Source of the DNA: Antrodiella citrinella
Taxonomy: Eukaryota; Basidiomycota; Agaricomycetes; Polyporales; Steccherinaceae
Direction of reading: 5' to 3'
NCBI GenBank assembly: GCA_004802725.1
Contig: SGPM01000114.1
Coordinates: 1-64,000 of the forward strand
Length of the DNA stretch: 64,000 nucleotides
Part shown: one piece after another, positions 22,239-34,444 of the stretch
How positions within the stretch are numbered: position 1 is the stretch's first letter
Layout: each line of letters starts with the position of its first letter
Program-made: the position numbers and the translations under genes
The notes under the pieces: generated by a model
The model's input: the letters and a program-made list of their open reading frames with translations, nothing else
Database searches by the model: none
Told to the model about the DNA's origin: nothing

Positions 22239-23278
22239 ACCATAGACCAAGCATGCTATTTTATGGGTTAAAGTTCGCATAAACTTTGAAGAGCATCTGC
22301 CGCGGTGTTGTTCAATAGACGGATACCTATATAGTTGCTGCGTGAGGCAGACACATGCACGGCAAATCAAAGCTTACTTCAAGTTGGCAGTCGTATCCAA
22401 TTCCATTCTTAGCGACTGATATTCTTCCACCGTGGCCCAGTTGTAGCGATCTCTTCTCCTTCTGCTTTCATCGACCCGCGCTCGACGGGACATGCGAGCT
22501 GTGCTTGCAGTTAGCTTATGCAGAGTATCAGATACCTCAACAGCGAGCGTACCTAGAACGTTTTCATGTTCCATCGACGCGTGACCCAGCTCGCACACTC
22601 GCACTCGGTTTCTCAACCATTGAACCCCCGACACCGATCGATCTGCGCAACCCCGTCCGGCTGAGAGGCATGAGAAGTTGTCCTGAATAGGGAGTGCCAC
22701 AATGCTGATAGGGCCATGAGAGCTTCTCCCGTGAGCACAACCACATCTCGGGGAGCGGTTCCGAGCTTCGCTGAGTGCAAGTTGACTGCTGGCTCAGGGA
22801 TTATGTTGCTGATGGGGGCAATATTCACGACCGTGGCATCATGTGCATGATGCTGACCTTCGAAACCGACAGCTGGAGGTTTGATGAACTTCTCTGAGTT
22901 CTTGCGACGGTTCACCTGCTGTTTGTGTGTGTTGGTAAGGATCTGCAGAACAAACAGTAATCTGAGGCGAGTACGCACCACCGCTTCAACTTTCTTTGCA
23001 TCACGACATCATGATCCGCCTACGAGGTCACTGCAATTTGGTTCCTCAAATTCCCCATACGGACTCTTTGGTTTGCCCTGGGGCTCGTTTGAAATCCTCT
23101 AGCCCCAAACTTCGAATGATTACTGGAGGTAAGTTCCCAGTCTAAGACAGCGGTGCGAGGTATGTGGTTCCAGACCAAGAAGGAAGGATGCGGGTAACGC
23201 CCGCCGGTGCTGTCGTTGTAAATGAATAGTTTTCCTTCATCGTTAAGTCGTATGTTGTAGTCTCACATTGCATCGCTG
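22239..23278. other. Interval with weak minus-strand coding text
   Basis: There is no supportable gene. On the minus strand, 22374-22700 contains a helical, Arg/Glu-rich frame (MEHENVLGTLAVEV, SRRRRDRYNWATVEEYQ) ending at a stop at 22374, and 22613-22925 another (NSEKFIKPPAVGFEGQHH) that begins after a plausible acceptor (CAAACAG). The two overlap in different frames and I found no splice joining them. It could be a small gene with an error, a pseudogene, or chance. Confidence 0.3.
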
Positions 23279-24775
23279 CTAGGTGAGTGTATCGTCAAGG
23301 AGAGCACAGCTGAAATTAACATTTGAGACCAGATTGGCTACGCTGCGCCGAAGATCTTTGGTGTCAGTAATGATTTTTAGACCCATATGCAAGCAGTACT
23401 GGCAGTCTTTGTGTCGCCTCAATACAACGGACGAAGGTCGTGTTCTCTGGAATGTAAAATGTAAGATCCACACCACAACTCGCTTGCGACTCGGAAGAAC
23501 AACATGGCCCACATTGATTTGGCTTCGACGAATAAGTACAGCCTGCGGCCAAACCAAAATACACGGGGCAGCCTGTCTCGAGATTATACAGCTGACGGTC
23601 TGGAGCGATCTTGGAGGTTATGGGTCGAATGTATCCACGAAGGTGCTACACCGCGGGGCGGAAATGCCTGTATATCGGTGATGTTAGCACCATTTTCCTC
23701 GATTAGATGGCACGAGAACTCACTTGCATCCACAGCTGACTCGTACTCAATTGATGACGAATGGACGCGGGGAATCCATAGCATCGAGAGGTCATCACTG
23801 AGCTCTATCTCACCACTGAGCATTCTGTGAGTCTATTGACCTGCTTGAGAATAAGTGATTGGCTTCACGGGGTTTGTCGGAATATCATAATCTCAACGTT
23901 CGGTGAGACATCCTTCCCATTTACGACCTGGACTGGCTGAAAATAATGCGGACTGCAGCCGCGGAGTATTAGATCCAATCTGGAAAGCAGCACAAGTGTT
24001 CGATGAGTAGAATCACACCTCATGGTATCTGATAAGAATACGAGAAAGAGGCTTACTACTCTCCTTATTTCGCTCTATAGGTTGACCTCGTTGGAAGCAA
24101 ATCCTGTTCTAGGCAAGAGACCTTTCCGGAGCGTGTCTTCTTTGAATTGATCTGCGCAGGCTAGCGATCTGAACGCTTTGTTCCAGTCCTATTCAAAAGC
24201 CTCATGTTTGGACTGCCTCGTCGTCGTCTTGGGACTTTCGCGGATGCCGGTGGAGATACATGTGCTTCATCTGGTCCAGTAAGGTTCAGGACCTCGGACA
24301 GTGACAGCGGCAAGCTGTGAATGAACCAGTCTAAAGGTAGTCCAGGTTATTGTCAGCAACGAGGTCAGAGGCAAGTTTCAATAATACTACCTCGTACCCT
24401 CGGTCGTCCGCAGATTGAAATTTCATCCTTGCCAGAGAAGACTTCACAGTTACTTCGCCACCGCTTCAATTTCACAACAAGACGCGTATCAATTTCCAAG
24501 CGGAGATTGCCCGTGTGGAAGGTTGTTGAAGTTAGATTTTCTCTTCCCACTCCCCAAACCATGACACTCGTTGTAACGGTAACACTCTTCGTCTCTCGGC
24601 CTCCCCGTTCCCACTTGGTTCTTACTGAACCTCCAGCACCCTCTGTCTCGACCAAGACAAAATTTCGCCCTCGTGAACCTTCCTGCGTTCCGCAGTGGTC
24701 CGCTACGACACTGTGTCATTCGCTGACATCGAACAGCTGACATCGAACAGGGAAGGATCGGTACTCTATCTTCAT
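23279..24775 (-). CDS. Unrecognised multi-exon gene or decaying gene
   Basis: I do not recognise the product. The minus strand carries a chain of coding-like exons. A proposed start at 24775 (MKI then an intron, then DVVADHCGTQEGSRGRNFVL) leads to KSVTVTTSVMVWGVGREN, then TTFHTGNLRLEIDTRLVVKL, then GRPRVR joined through a GTAGTA...TTTAG intron to DWFIHSLPLSLSEVLNLTG and a basic segment KVPRRRRGSPNMRLLNRTG. A stop is available at 24163-24161, but further exons follow: QFKEDTLRKGLLPRTGFASN (near 24115), LDLILRGCSPHYFQPVQVVN (near 23970), MLSGEIELSDDLSMLWIPRV (23823 downwards), and SVANLVSNVNFSCALLDDTLT to a stop at 23279. The beta-rich text faintly recalls arrestin-like folds, but that is a guess. 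It could be one gene, two genes, or a pseudogene. Upstream text at 24776-25086 may be additional 5' exons. Confidence 0.4.
24722..24749. repeat. 14-bp tandem duplication
   Basis: The unit gctgacatcgaaca is present twice in direct tandem, at 24722-24735 and 24736-24749. A 14-bp insertion would shift the frame by two if it were exonic. In my model it lies inside the first intron of the unrecognised gene, where it is harmless. Confidence 0.85.
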
Positions 24776-25543
24776 GGTCCGCTTCCACTTCCTCCGTAAT
24801 CAAAGGTTTCAAGCTTTCGAGTCCATGGGACTTTGACGTGTCGTCGATGCCGGGTTGCTGGATGCCGTCGCCGAATGACAGTGGACGTAAGGCGCAGTCT
24901 TTGTCAGAGGATGGCCTTGCAGGATAACGGAAATAGGACGGCCAGTTGAGAGTGATGACAGCGAGCTATAAAGGTATGCGGTTTAGATGTTTGTGCCGAT
25001 GTGAGTATTCCTAGAGGTTGCTGATTCATGAGCAGCAATCCTTCGCGCACTGATTCGTCAACATGAAGGACGGTGGAAGGTGGCACAACGTACGCATCTT
25101 ACACATTCTTATTATATTCCTTACCTCGCCCGTCAGAAATAGTTTGAAGTCAGATCTCCAGCAGTGCCTGCCAATAGGATGCAACACATGGTGAGGCTTA
25201 TCATCTAGAAATGCAAATTCTACAAGGCCATGTACATCACAATTTATGAAGCGTTGCTATTTCAAAACATGACAGACAAGCGTATACATATGTACTTGTA
25301 GTTATCTTGTATAGACTTGAGAGTTTCTGCACAGTGTGAGGTTGTTGCGCCCTCGCTAGTCCGATCATTACGTCCTCCCCTCCTCGTAAGCGAGTAGTTG
25401 TGGACTCACGTGGCAACCATAATCAGACTTGATTGATTTGATATCGCCATAGATTTCTCGTAACTTCCATTGCACGCGTGAGGACACCCATAAATATTCG
25501 TAGCACCCCAATCGTCTTTGTTTTCATAGAAAATCTGTGTGCC
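24776..25543. other. Interval between unrecognised gene and CHORD gene
   Basis: On the minus strand, 24813-25086 is coding-like (SVREGLLLMNQQPLGI; SSDKDCALRPLSFGDGIQQ; ESLKPLITEEVEADHEDR) and might be 5' exons of the unrecognised gene, although I could not find a splice that keeps frame. The rest (25.1-25.54 kb) is A/T-leaning and holds the upstream region of the CHORD gene. No RNA gene or repeat is seen. Confidence 0.35.
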
Positions 25544-26944
25544 ATGCATTGTACCAACAAAGGCTGCAACCAAGACTTCGAGGAGTCAAACAATGGTCCT
25601 GAGAGCTGCACATACCATTCAGGTAGTCCGGTGAGTGCATGGTAGTACTTGCTTTGTGAATCTGAGCCCTATCTTTGGATCGCTCATTTCTCGTGTTGCG
25701 CCAGGTGTTTCATGAAGGGTTGAAATCGTGGTCTTGCTGTCAGACCGTAAACAAACCTGTGCTAGAGTTTGATGAGTTCATGAAAATACCAGTACGTACC
25801 AGCCTGAGAGTCCGTGTTACTTTGCGCGTAATATGCTCACTACCACCTTCTTCAAGGGATGTACGACGGGATCGCATTCTACCCAAGCACCCCGGTCTGA
25901 AGCCCCCAAAACAAGTGCCAACGTAAATTTGTCTGTGGCCGAAGGAAAGGATGGCAAAGAAGTTTACTCTGTAGCACCCGTGACATCCAAACCACCTCCC
26001 GCTACTGGACCCCGAGAACCTGTTCCACCTGCAGAGGAAGACGAGGACGATCTATCTGCATCCGTACCTACTGGCACTATCTGCAAGCGCAAAGGATGTG
26101 GGAAGACGTACGTGAGCGACGAAGTCAGTCGATCTGGAGATGGAGAAGAGGCTACTTGCGTGTATCATTCCTTACCGGTGCGTTCCAATTTTGACATTGT
26201 CACCAAAACTCTCTTTGTCTAAACCCTCCGTTCATTAGCCACTCTTCAGAGAAGGCAGCAAGGTTGGTCTAGGTTCAATTACTCCACGCCGCTGTAACTC
26301 ATGTTACGTTCGTCAAGGGGTACCTATGCTGTAAACGGCGCGTGCTGGAGTTCGATGAGTTCCTCAAGATTGAAGGATGTAAGAAGGGTCGGCATCTGTT
26401 CGTGCCCAAAGTCAAAGAGACGAAGGTGCGTATACCCGTTTATACACAAAGGACTACCATTCACATCATGGATCCGGCCAGACCGAAGAATTCACAGAAT
26501 GCAGGATCGACCATTATCAGACCCCAACTGAGGTCCATGTCTCTGTTTTCGCGAAGCAGGTGGACGTAGGGCGAAGCGTAGTCAAGATTGATTCCAGCAA
26601 CGTCAGTCCTTGATTTCCTTGTTGTTCGTGGCATCTAGAGCTAACGTCCCTGCCTACATGCTTAGATCTATCTAGACCTTTACCTACCAGCATCCAAACG
26701 ATTCCGTCGCACAGTTGAGCTGTTCGGCCCCATAAAACCCGAAGCTTCGACATTCAAGTACTATGGTACCAAGGTCGAGCTGATACTGAAAAAGCAAGAC
26801 ACGAGAAGCTGGACGTTGCTTGAGAAAAGCGACCGCGACCTCGGCCCAATCAACTTAACGTTTGGAGTTGGAGGTAGGACAGGGACGATTGGCGCCAAGC
26901 AAGTGGTTCTAGACGAGAACAACGCAAGCAAAGTTCAGTCCTGA
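25544..26944 (+). CDS. CHORD and CS domain co-chaperone (CHORDC1/RAR1-like)
   Basis: CHORD-CS proteins are zinc-binding co-chaperones that work with HSP90 and SGT1. The start ATG at 25544 gives MHCTNKGCNQDFEESNNG, opening CHORD-1, which continues with [20 protein letters not shown] and VLEFDEFMKIPGC. A Pro/Ser/Glu-rich linker follows. CHORD-2 reads ICKRKGCGKTYVSDE, CVYHSLPPLFREGSKGYLCC and VLEFDEFLKIEGCKKGRHLF. The CS domain (p23 fold) begins at about VHVSVFAKQVDV and includes YLDLYLPASKRFRRTVELFG, VELILKKQDTRSWTLLEK and FGVGGRTGTIG. It ends ASKVQS with TGA at 26942-26944. About 340 residues and six introns, the domain order of animal CHORDC1. Spacing of Cys and His residues in both CHORDs is intact. 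Confidence 0.95.
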
Positions 26945-27026
26945 GATCTGAGAAGCAGTCTGCATGTAATGCAATGTGATTATGGATATGCAATATAGCA
27001 TTACGGGTGGATGATAAGTATAACCT

Positions 27027-30000
27027 CTATAACCTTCCCGGGATCTCTACCTCGTCGTACATCTGGATCATGTCGCCAACCTGCAAGTCTGAAAAGTTCT
27101 CCAGACTCATGCCACACTCCATACCCTTTCCGGCTTCGGTGATGTCTTTCTTGAGATGGCGAAAAGTGTCCAGCCGCCCTGTAGGCGTCGCGTCAGTGCA
27201 TGTTGCACAAAAGAGTGGAAATACACTTACCCTCAAAGACTCTCTCCCCATTGCGGACGACTCTGGCATGCTTGCTCTTTTCGATAACACCGTTTGATAC
27301 ACGACACCCAGCCACCTTCATGATCTTCTGAGCTTTGAGATGAATGTCAAAAATTTCGAGCACCGTGGCCTCCCCTCTCACTCGTCGTTCAAAGGTGCCA
27401 GGCAGAAGCTTGATGACCCGCTCTTTGACCTCGTCCATGAGGTGATAAATAATGGAAGATGAGAGAATGGAGACACCCTGACCGACAGCCATTGACTCAA
27501 TGGCATTTGGCGCCTTGACGGAGAATGCAACGATCATGCCTGTAAGGGTCCTGTCAGCGAAGTGCGAAGTGCAAGGCCGAACAACCGTACACATACCTTC
27601 GGCCGCTTTGGCACGCATTACATCCGACTCCGTGACCTCGCCCACCCCAGTAGCCACGATTTTGACATGAGCTAAGTGATTTCCAATGCCCTGTATGGCG
27701 CCAGCAACTGCTTCAACACTGCCGCTGACGTCGCCTTTGACGACTACCCTCAGCTCCTTCAGTACGTCCTTCTCTTCTTCCTCCTTCACCCCAGCTGTCC
27801 CCGCTTGTACCCTCCCGCCGCGCTGGCCACGACGAGCAAGTTTGGCCTGCGCAACTTCCTCCTCCCTACGACCCCGCTCTTCCCGGCGACTGTTGTTGAT
27901 GGCGTCAACATCCTGTAATGTAGCTTCTGTCTCAGTCTTGCGGATACGGTTGGCAAGCGCTTTCTTGACTGCCGATTCGGTACCATTCAATACCTCGTCG
28001 CCCGCGCCGGGAACTTCCTTCCACCCAGATACTACGACGGCTTCGCCAGGATAGACAGTCTTCACTGTGCTGCCTGCCGGCGACGTGAGGCGACGTATCT
28101 TAGCCCAGGTATTTCCACAAATGAGGTGGTTACCAGGGGACATAGAGCCTCGCAGCAAGAGTACGGTGGCCACAGGTCTATGTGCAAAAGTTAGTATGAC
28201 GTTGGGCGTTCCGCGCATTGAAACTTATGTACATACCCTAGTCCCTTCTGCATCCTTGACTCAAGCACATAACCTTGCACTGGACCCTCCTTCTCAGCCC
28301 GGAGATCCTGCATCTCCGCGACAAGAGAAATCGTTTCAACCAGTTGATCGAGACCCTTACCAGTCAAGCCAGAGACGTGGACACATGGTATATCGCCGTC
28401 GAACGATTCGAGTTGTACGTCTTCCGCAAGCAAAGCTCTTTCGACTTTTTCCTGGTGGGATGTTTGAGAAACAAAAACTCATGCAGATATTGACTAAACG
28501 TACAGGATCGGCCCCTAGCTTGTCAATCTTGTTGATAGCAACAATAAGTTTCACATTGTCATCCTTCCTGACGAGGTCAAGAACTTCCCGTGTCTGAGGC
28601 ATAATCCCGTCGTCGGCCGCGACGACAAGTACGACAACGTCAGTGACACCTGCACCACGAGCACGCATAGCAGTGAATGCTGCATGTCCCGGAGTGTCAA
28701 GAAATGTGATAGAACGATCGACTTCGCCTTTCACAGGGACGGAGAAAGCTCCAATATGTTGAGTGATGCCTCCTGCTTCGCCTTTGGCGACAGATGCTGA
28801 CCGTAGTGTGTCAAGCAGCGTGGTTTTGCCATGATCAACGTGACCCATGATGGTGACCACAGGTGGACGGAGTGCAAGTTTCGACTTATCCTGCGTGACC
28901 GGACTATGTATACGAATGGTCACATTTCGAAATATCGAAGAGGCCACGAGAGTACATACGGAGGATGGATATCGAAGGCAGCCTCATCGTCAACGATAGG
29001 GTTCCGATTGAATTCCAGTGCGAGCAATGAGGAGTATTCGGAGGAAAGTACTACAAGCTATCAGCTGGACTCACTCGGCTTTTGGGTGAACTTGATTACT
29101 CACTATGATCGTGTGCAGTATCGTCATTCATACCGGCCTGCACCATGACCCGTTGAAGAGTAGCTACATATTGTCAATTTAGCGAGATTGGGAGCAATAT
29201 TGAGACATACCTAGCCGAACTTTCAATAACCTCGCGAGATTACTTACTGATATGAGAGTCGGTATGTACACGTCGAAGAGAGGCGGCCTATAATGTCTAG
29301 CCCCGCTCTTCACAGGCCGACGAACCTGTCTGGACGTGTCCACCACTTTCCGTCTTCGAGAGTTACTCGGCAAGTCCCGATCTTCGTGAACATGGGATAC
29401 GAGGGAGCCACGCTCCTTGAAAGCCATTTTGCGCCCACGGGCGTTCTTCTCCGTTTCAATACCAGGACCACGATCAGTATCCTCCACATCGGCACCTACA
29501 GGTTGGTCATCATCCTCATCCTCACGCATCGTAATTTCCTCCTGAACCTCCTCGGCCTTAGCTTCTAGGTTATCACCCGTTTCTTTGGCTCTCGGTACTT
29601 TCGTTGCTTCCCTTATGACCTGCTTAGTGTTGAGTCTTCTATACGCGACGTTGAGTGGATTAGATTGCTGTGGGTGTGACGTTTGTGTTTGGTGCGGGGG
29701 TTCTTGTCCATATACCCAATTTGGTGGTCCTGAACGTGCCAAAAAGGGTTCTCGGTTGGAACGTGACGCAGATCCGCGTTGCAAACGGTCTACTTGAGAT
29801 GGTCTAGCGGAGTCGCGGGGGAAAAAGTCCGGGAAGGGTTTAGAGAAGTCAGGAATATTTGGGCGTGAGTTAAAAGCATTGCGAGAGGCACGGTCGCCGG
29901 GAGCTACGTCGACAGCTGGACGACCAACCCGTCGTGGTTGATCATCTGAGCCTCCAGAAGTAGAAGGCGGATCTGAGTTTCGCGACCGGAAGCCTTGATA

Positions 30001-30260
30001 GGGCTTTGCTTCACTACTCAGTGGGGGCTGCGTGCTCCTGCTGCCTGTGTTTGGGGGACGAGGTTGAGTGGAGGTAGAGGGGGCAGCTGTAGATGGGTCT
30101 GGTAGTGACCATTTCCCCGGAGCATTGAGCTGTATTCCGACTCCGATGAAAACGACCCTATAGCGTATAGAATCATACAACTCACGACAACTTTTGCAGC
30201 GGTGGCAGCTGTACGGGAACCCGGCCGTACAACGCAAACTGAACGCTGCACATGGATCAT
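27027..30260 (-). CDS. IFM1: Mitochondrial translation initiation factor IF-2
   Basis: mtIF-2 is a GTPase that brings fMet-tRNA to the mitochondrial ribosome. The start ATG at 30260 gives [20 protein letters not shown], a typical import leader, followed by an intron. A long disordered region rich in Pro/Ser/Arg (about residues 40-330) precedes the G domain. The G domain reads [20 protein letters not shown] (G1), [19 protein letters not shown] (G3) and [15 protein letters not shown] (G4). Domain II follows ([17 protein letters not shown]), then an inserted charged helix rich in Glu/Arg ([20 protein letters not shown]), domain III ([20 protein letters not shown]) and domain IV with [19 protein letters not shown]. 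It ends [14 protein letters not shown]. The length is about 930 residues. The family resemblance to bacterial InfB is strong throughout. Confidence 0.95.
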
Positions 30261-30522
30261 CTAACGGAATGGATGAACAAGAGCTAATGGAGTGGAATCA
30301 TGCAAGCTGATCCGAGAGAAAGAGAGGGTCGAGGTGACCGTGAACACGGAACGTGAGGACAGAGCTGTCGAGAACAGCGTAAGCGCCGATCGTGCACGTG
30401 ATGTACGTCACTGGCGCTTAACCTCGGGTTGGCAGGGAACGCGACATTGACTTTGGGCAGGTCGCACGCGTCGGAGGCCCCCTCCCAGCACGCGAGCATC
30501 TCTTTGCTTCTTGTCCTCCAAC
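30261..30522. promoter_or_regulatory. Divergent promoter region IF-2/M13 peptidase
   Basis: Only 262 bp separate the start codons of the mitochondrial IF-2 gene (minus) and the M13 peptidase gene (plus), so the two transcripts must start within it or share elements. It contains a palindromic-looking gcacgtgatgtacgtcac segment near 30394-30411 with a CACGTG E-box. I see no other gene. Confidence 0.5.
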
Positions 30523-33500
30523 ATGGCGGACTCGAGGGTCGCAAGGCCCTCTACTGACGAGGGTGAGTCTATTCGTTCATCCATGCTGCCAGCTCTCACC
30601 GTCAACGATGACCTGCTAGAGACCGCTCCTCTACTTCAAGATGTCTCGCACCAACCCACCCAAGGAACATTCGCAGAAAGGGTCTCTAAAGTGGTCCAAG
30701 AACCGCTCACACCCCTCTCCAAGCTCCTCTGCGTCCTGGCATTGGTCTTCCTGCTCCTTAGTTCCGTATTCATCGGTCTCTTCGCCGGTGCACAACACAA
30801 ACTGAACAGCAGGGATGGCAAGGACGGCGAGGGGAGACCTGCAGAGACTATCATCGTGACGTACACTGCAACCAATACTGCAACCAGAACTGCAACTGAA
30901 ACAACGACCAGTCTGAGCACTGGCACAGTTACCGCTACCGCGACCTCTACCCTGACTACCACGCACACTGCACCAGTCCCTGCACCTACCACTTCACCCA
31001 AAGAGGTATGTAGCACTTGCATATCGTTGTCTCAAAGCTCATATATCTGTTACAGGTGGCATGCCTGACTCCACAATGTATAATGCTATCCTCCGCGATC
31101 CTTTCTTCGTTGGATACCACCCAGGATCCCTGCAACGACTTCTTTGACTTTGCGAGTAAGTGCTTCACTCATACATTCGTACGTGTCTCCAACTTGAACG
31201 CGCACGACCAGACGGTGGTTGGCTCAAGGAACATCCCATTCCATCCGACAAAGGTGCTACGGGTACCTTCGAGATCCTCGGTGTGGAGAACAAACGTCTG
31301 ATTCAGCAGATTCTATCGGAGGACTCGTCCTCCGTCTATGCGTCAGCATTGTCTGAGGACGCCGACCCCAATGATGAACAACTTCTCAGGAAACTTCGGG
31401 GGCTGTACGACTCCTGCATGAACGAGGATTTGTTAAATGCTCGCGGCGCTACTCCTCTGGTCAGGGTTGTCAAAACAGTTCGGGACTTATTCAACGGACG
31501 GACAACTATTGTGGACCTCGTGGAAGGCGATGTCGCTGTGCTTGATAGCGGTTCCCAATACAAGAAGGGATTGACTGCTGCAGTAGCCTACCTACATTCA
31601 CGTGGTACGTCTCTTGTAAAAGCTGCATACATGGCATATTCTGAAAGTATTACAGGTATAGGTTCGTTGTTCTCAGCCGATATCGAGGGCGACGTCGGTG
31701 AAGACCCTAACTTCATGACGTTCTACTTCGGTCAACCCAGTCTGGGTCTTCCATCGAAGGTACGGGAAGTCCAATATGCACATGCATTCGTTCTGATGAT
31801 CTTCTAGGAATATTACGAGGAGGAAGACATAACTGATTTGTACAGGAATGTGTTGGAACGCCTGCTCCTCACATTACACGAGGAAGAAGATGCAGAGTCT
31901 ACCGTGATGGAGAGCGTGCCTGGCTTGGTTGTTCACGAGGAGAGACTCAGGGTATGGCCTCCCTGGCCTTGGCCGCCTTGGGATGGTGATGATGGTGACA
32001 AGGACGACGACAAGAAGCCAATCAATCGCACTGAAGAGGCTCACAAATTGGCGAAACGCATCATCAAGTTTGAGAAGAAGATAGCCAATGCCAGTCTTGA
32101 CTTGTATGTTCTCCTTTATGTGTATCTTGCTGTGGATGCTGAAGCTCTACTTTCAAGGGATGTCCTCTACCAAGACCCAATTGCCACATACAACCCTGTA
32201 CCGATCTCCAACCTCACTGAAGCACTTCCAGAATTCGATTTCCAGGCATACTTCTCTACTTTCGCTCCTCGTAACTTCCCGAACAAAGTCGTCTTGAGCT
32301 CAACCACGTACCCGGCATCGCTTTCTGAGATACTTGCGGATACCGCCAACAGTACCGTCCAAGCCTATCTTGAGACTCGCGCTGCTCTGGCTCTGGCTCC
32401 GAATCTTGGCATTGAGACCGAGGCGTGGCTCGCTGTTCGGTCTCTCGAAGAGCGCCTCAGAGGTATCAAGCCTGGTGCTGTTGGTGATCGCTCTGAATTC
32501 TGTGTTGGCAAAGTGGAGGCCGCGTTGGGCTTTGCTGCTGGAAGGTACTTTGTACGAGAGACTTTCGGAGGCGAGTCCAGGGAAAAAGGCACCAAAGTCA
32601 TTACAGGTTCGATCCATCTACCTTCCCCTGTCAACGACCACTTGATACTCATCGTTCGTAGACATCGTTGGCGCGTTCAAGGAGTCACTCAAGGATATCA
32701 AATGGATGGATGAGGAGAGCAGTGATGCCGCTGCCCAGAAGGTTCGTGGTCGGATTTATGATGTTCTACGAAGTTGATTCTGACTGTCGCTTCAGGCCGA
32801 CGCTCTTCGCGTCAAAGTCGGCTTCCCTTTGTCTCCCGATACACGCAGTGCACGTTCCCTTGCTAGCTACTACAGATCTGTCAAAATTCACGAGGATACT
32901 TTCTTTGAGAACATCCTCAGCTCCAGGTCAGTTTCATCACTCTAAAACATCATCCGCCATTTGACAGTTTTTTCACAGAATTAGCGACGAAATCAAGAAA
33001 TGGCAGAAACTTGGTAAACAGCGCGACAAAGAGGAGTGGGAGATGTGGCCTTCTATGGTGAATGCGTACTACAACCCACCAGCCAACGAGGTGCGTACTA
33101 CAGCTGTTGGGCAGAGAAGACATCTCACACGTCGAATTGCGTTAGATTGTCTTCCCAGCGGGAATCTTGCGTCCACCGTTCTTCTCCCAGTTCTGGTAAG
33201 TATTTCCATCACCATTGCTGTGGACGTCATTTACGCTCAATGAATAGGCCTGCTTATATGTCTTATGGTGCCTTCGGAGCAGTCGCCGCCCATGAACTGA
33301 CAGTAAGTCTGTGTCATTGAGTCATTGCTGTTATGTCTTCACAATGATACCCACAGCACGCTTTCGACTCTGCTGGTCGTCTCTACAACCAACAGGGTAA
33401 GTTAGAGCAATGGTGGACAAACGATACCAGCGAGGGTTTCAATGTCATTCAAGAGTGCATCGTCAACCAATACGCTTGTGAGAATCCTTGTTTTTAGAGC

Positions 33501-34212
33501 TCTAGATGAACTCCTCACGATTCTGCGCTTTGTAGCATATTATGTTGATGACGGCCGTGGTGGCAAGGTCTTCCTGAACGTGAGTCAAATCTATGATACT
33601 TCCGAATGATCGTGAGCTGACTTCGTGTACAGGGAAACATGTACGCATCAGGTTCACAATCGACAATGTCACACTATCTGACCTGATTTGTATAGGACGT
33701 CTGGAGAAAACATCGGTGACTCTGGCCTCATTCAAGCTTACCGTGCATGGAACGCCAACTTCGAGGACTCCTTGGAAGCCGGGAACGAGTTCATCCTTCC
33801 GGGTCTGAACTACACTCGGTCAGCATAACCACGATATGTTATGAAGACTTCGATGGCTGATTTCGTGATTTATTGTTTGCAGTGAACAATTGTTCTTCAT
33901 CTCGTTCGGCAGGATTTGGGCGCAGAACATCAAGCCAGCTTCCGCGGTATGTCCCTGATAGTTCCACCTTGAACGTGTGCTGACATGATACCCTCTACAG
34001 GTCGCCCGTGTCCGTTCAGACCCACACTCCCCCAACCGCTTCCGCGTCGAAGGCACACTATCCAACTTGCCCGAATTCGCTAAAGCGTTCAACTGTTCGG
34101 CTAAGGCTAAGGTAAACCATTGTATCCTCGTTTCTCAGGGTTTGTTTCGCTAACAAGCACCTTCGCCCCGCAGTTGAACCCTCCCAACGAGAAGAGGTGT
34201 CTGTTCTGGTGA
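30523..34212 (+). CDS. M13 family zinc metallopeptidase (neprilysin/ECE-like), type II membrane protein
   Basis: M13 peptidases cut peptides outside the cell or in the secretory lumen. The start ATG at 30523 gives MADSRVARPSTDEGESIRSS, a short cytoplasmic tail, then one membrane segment (LLCVLALVFLLLSSVFIGLF) and a Thr-rich stalk (TATNTATRTATETTT) likely to be O-glycosylated. The peptidase starts with CNDFFDFANGGWLKEHPIPS. An unusual insertion near the middle reads VWPPWPWPPWDGDDGDKDDD. The zinc site is intact: VAAHELTHAFDSAGRLYNQQ, with an intron (about 33301-33357) between HELT and H, and the third ligand in GENIGDSGLIQAY. The protein ends with the M13 C-terminus (NPPNEKRCLFW), expected near the active site. 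Length is about 950-1000 residues from about a dozen exons, somewhat longer than human ECE-1. Confidence 0.93.
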
Positions 34213-34444
34213 TCGTGCATAAGAACGACCTGCATGCGTATTTAGAGTTCGTTGAAGTTTGGACATGTGAGGATAGGACGTGTATCTTCTTGCATTTTTT
34301 TCATCTTGTCATATCTATTCCGAGGAAAATCTCATCATTATTACACATGCTTTAGGGCAAAGCAGCTGATAGATGAGTGTACGGTTCATCCGCTGAAATC
34401 GTCAATATCGATGTCATCGTTGTCACCAGTGCCATTGGTATAGT

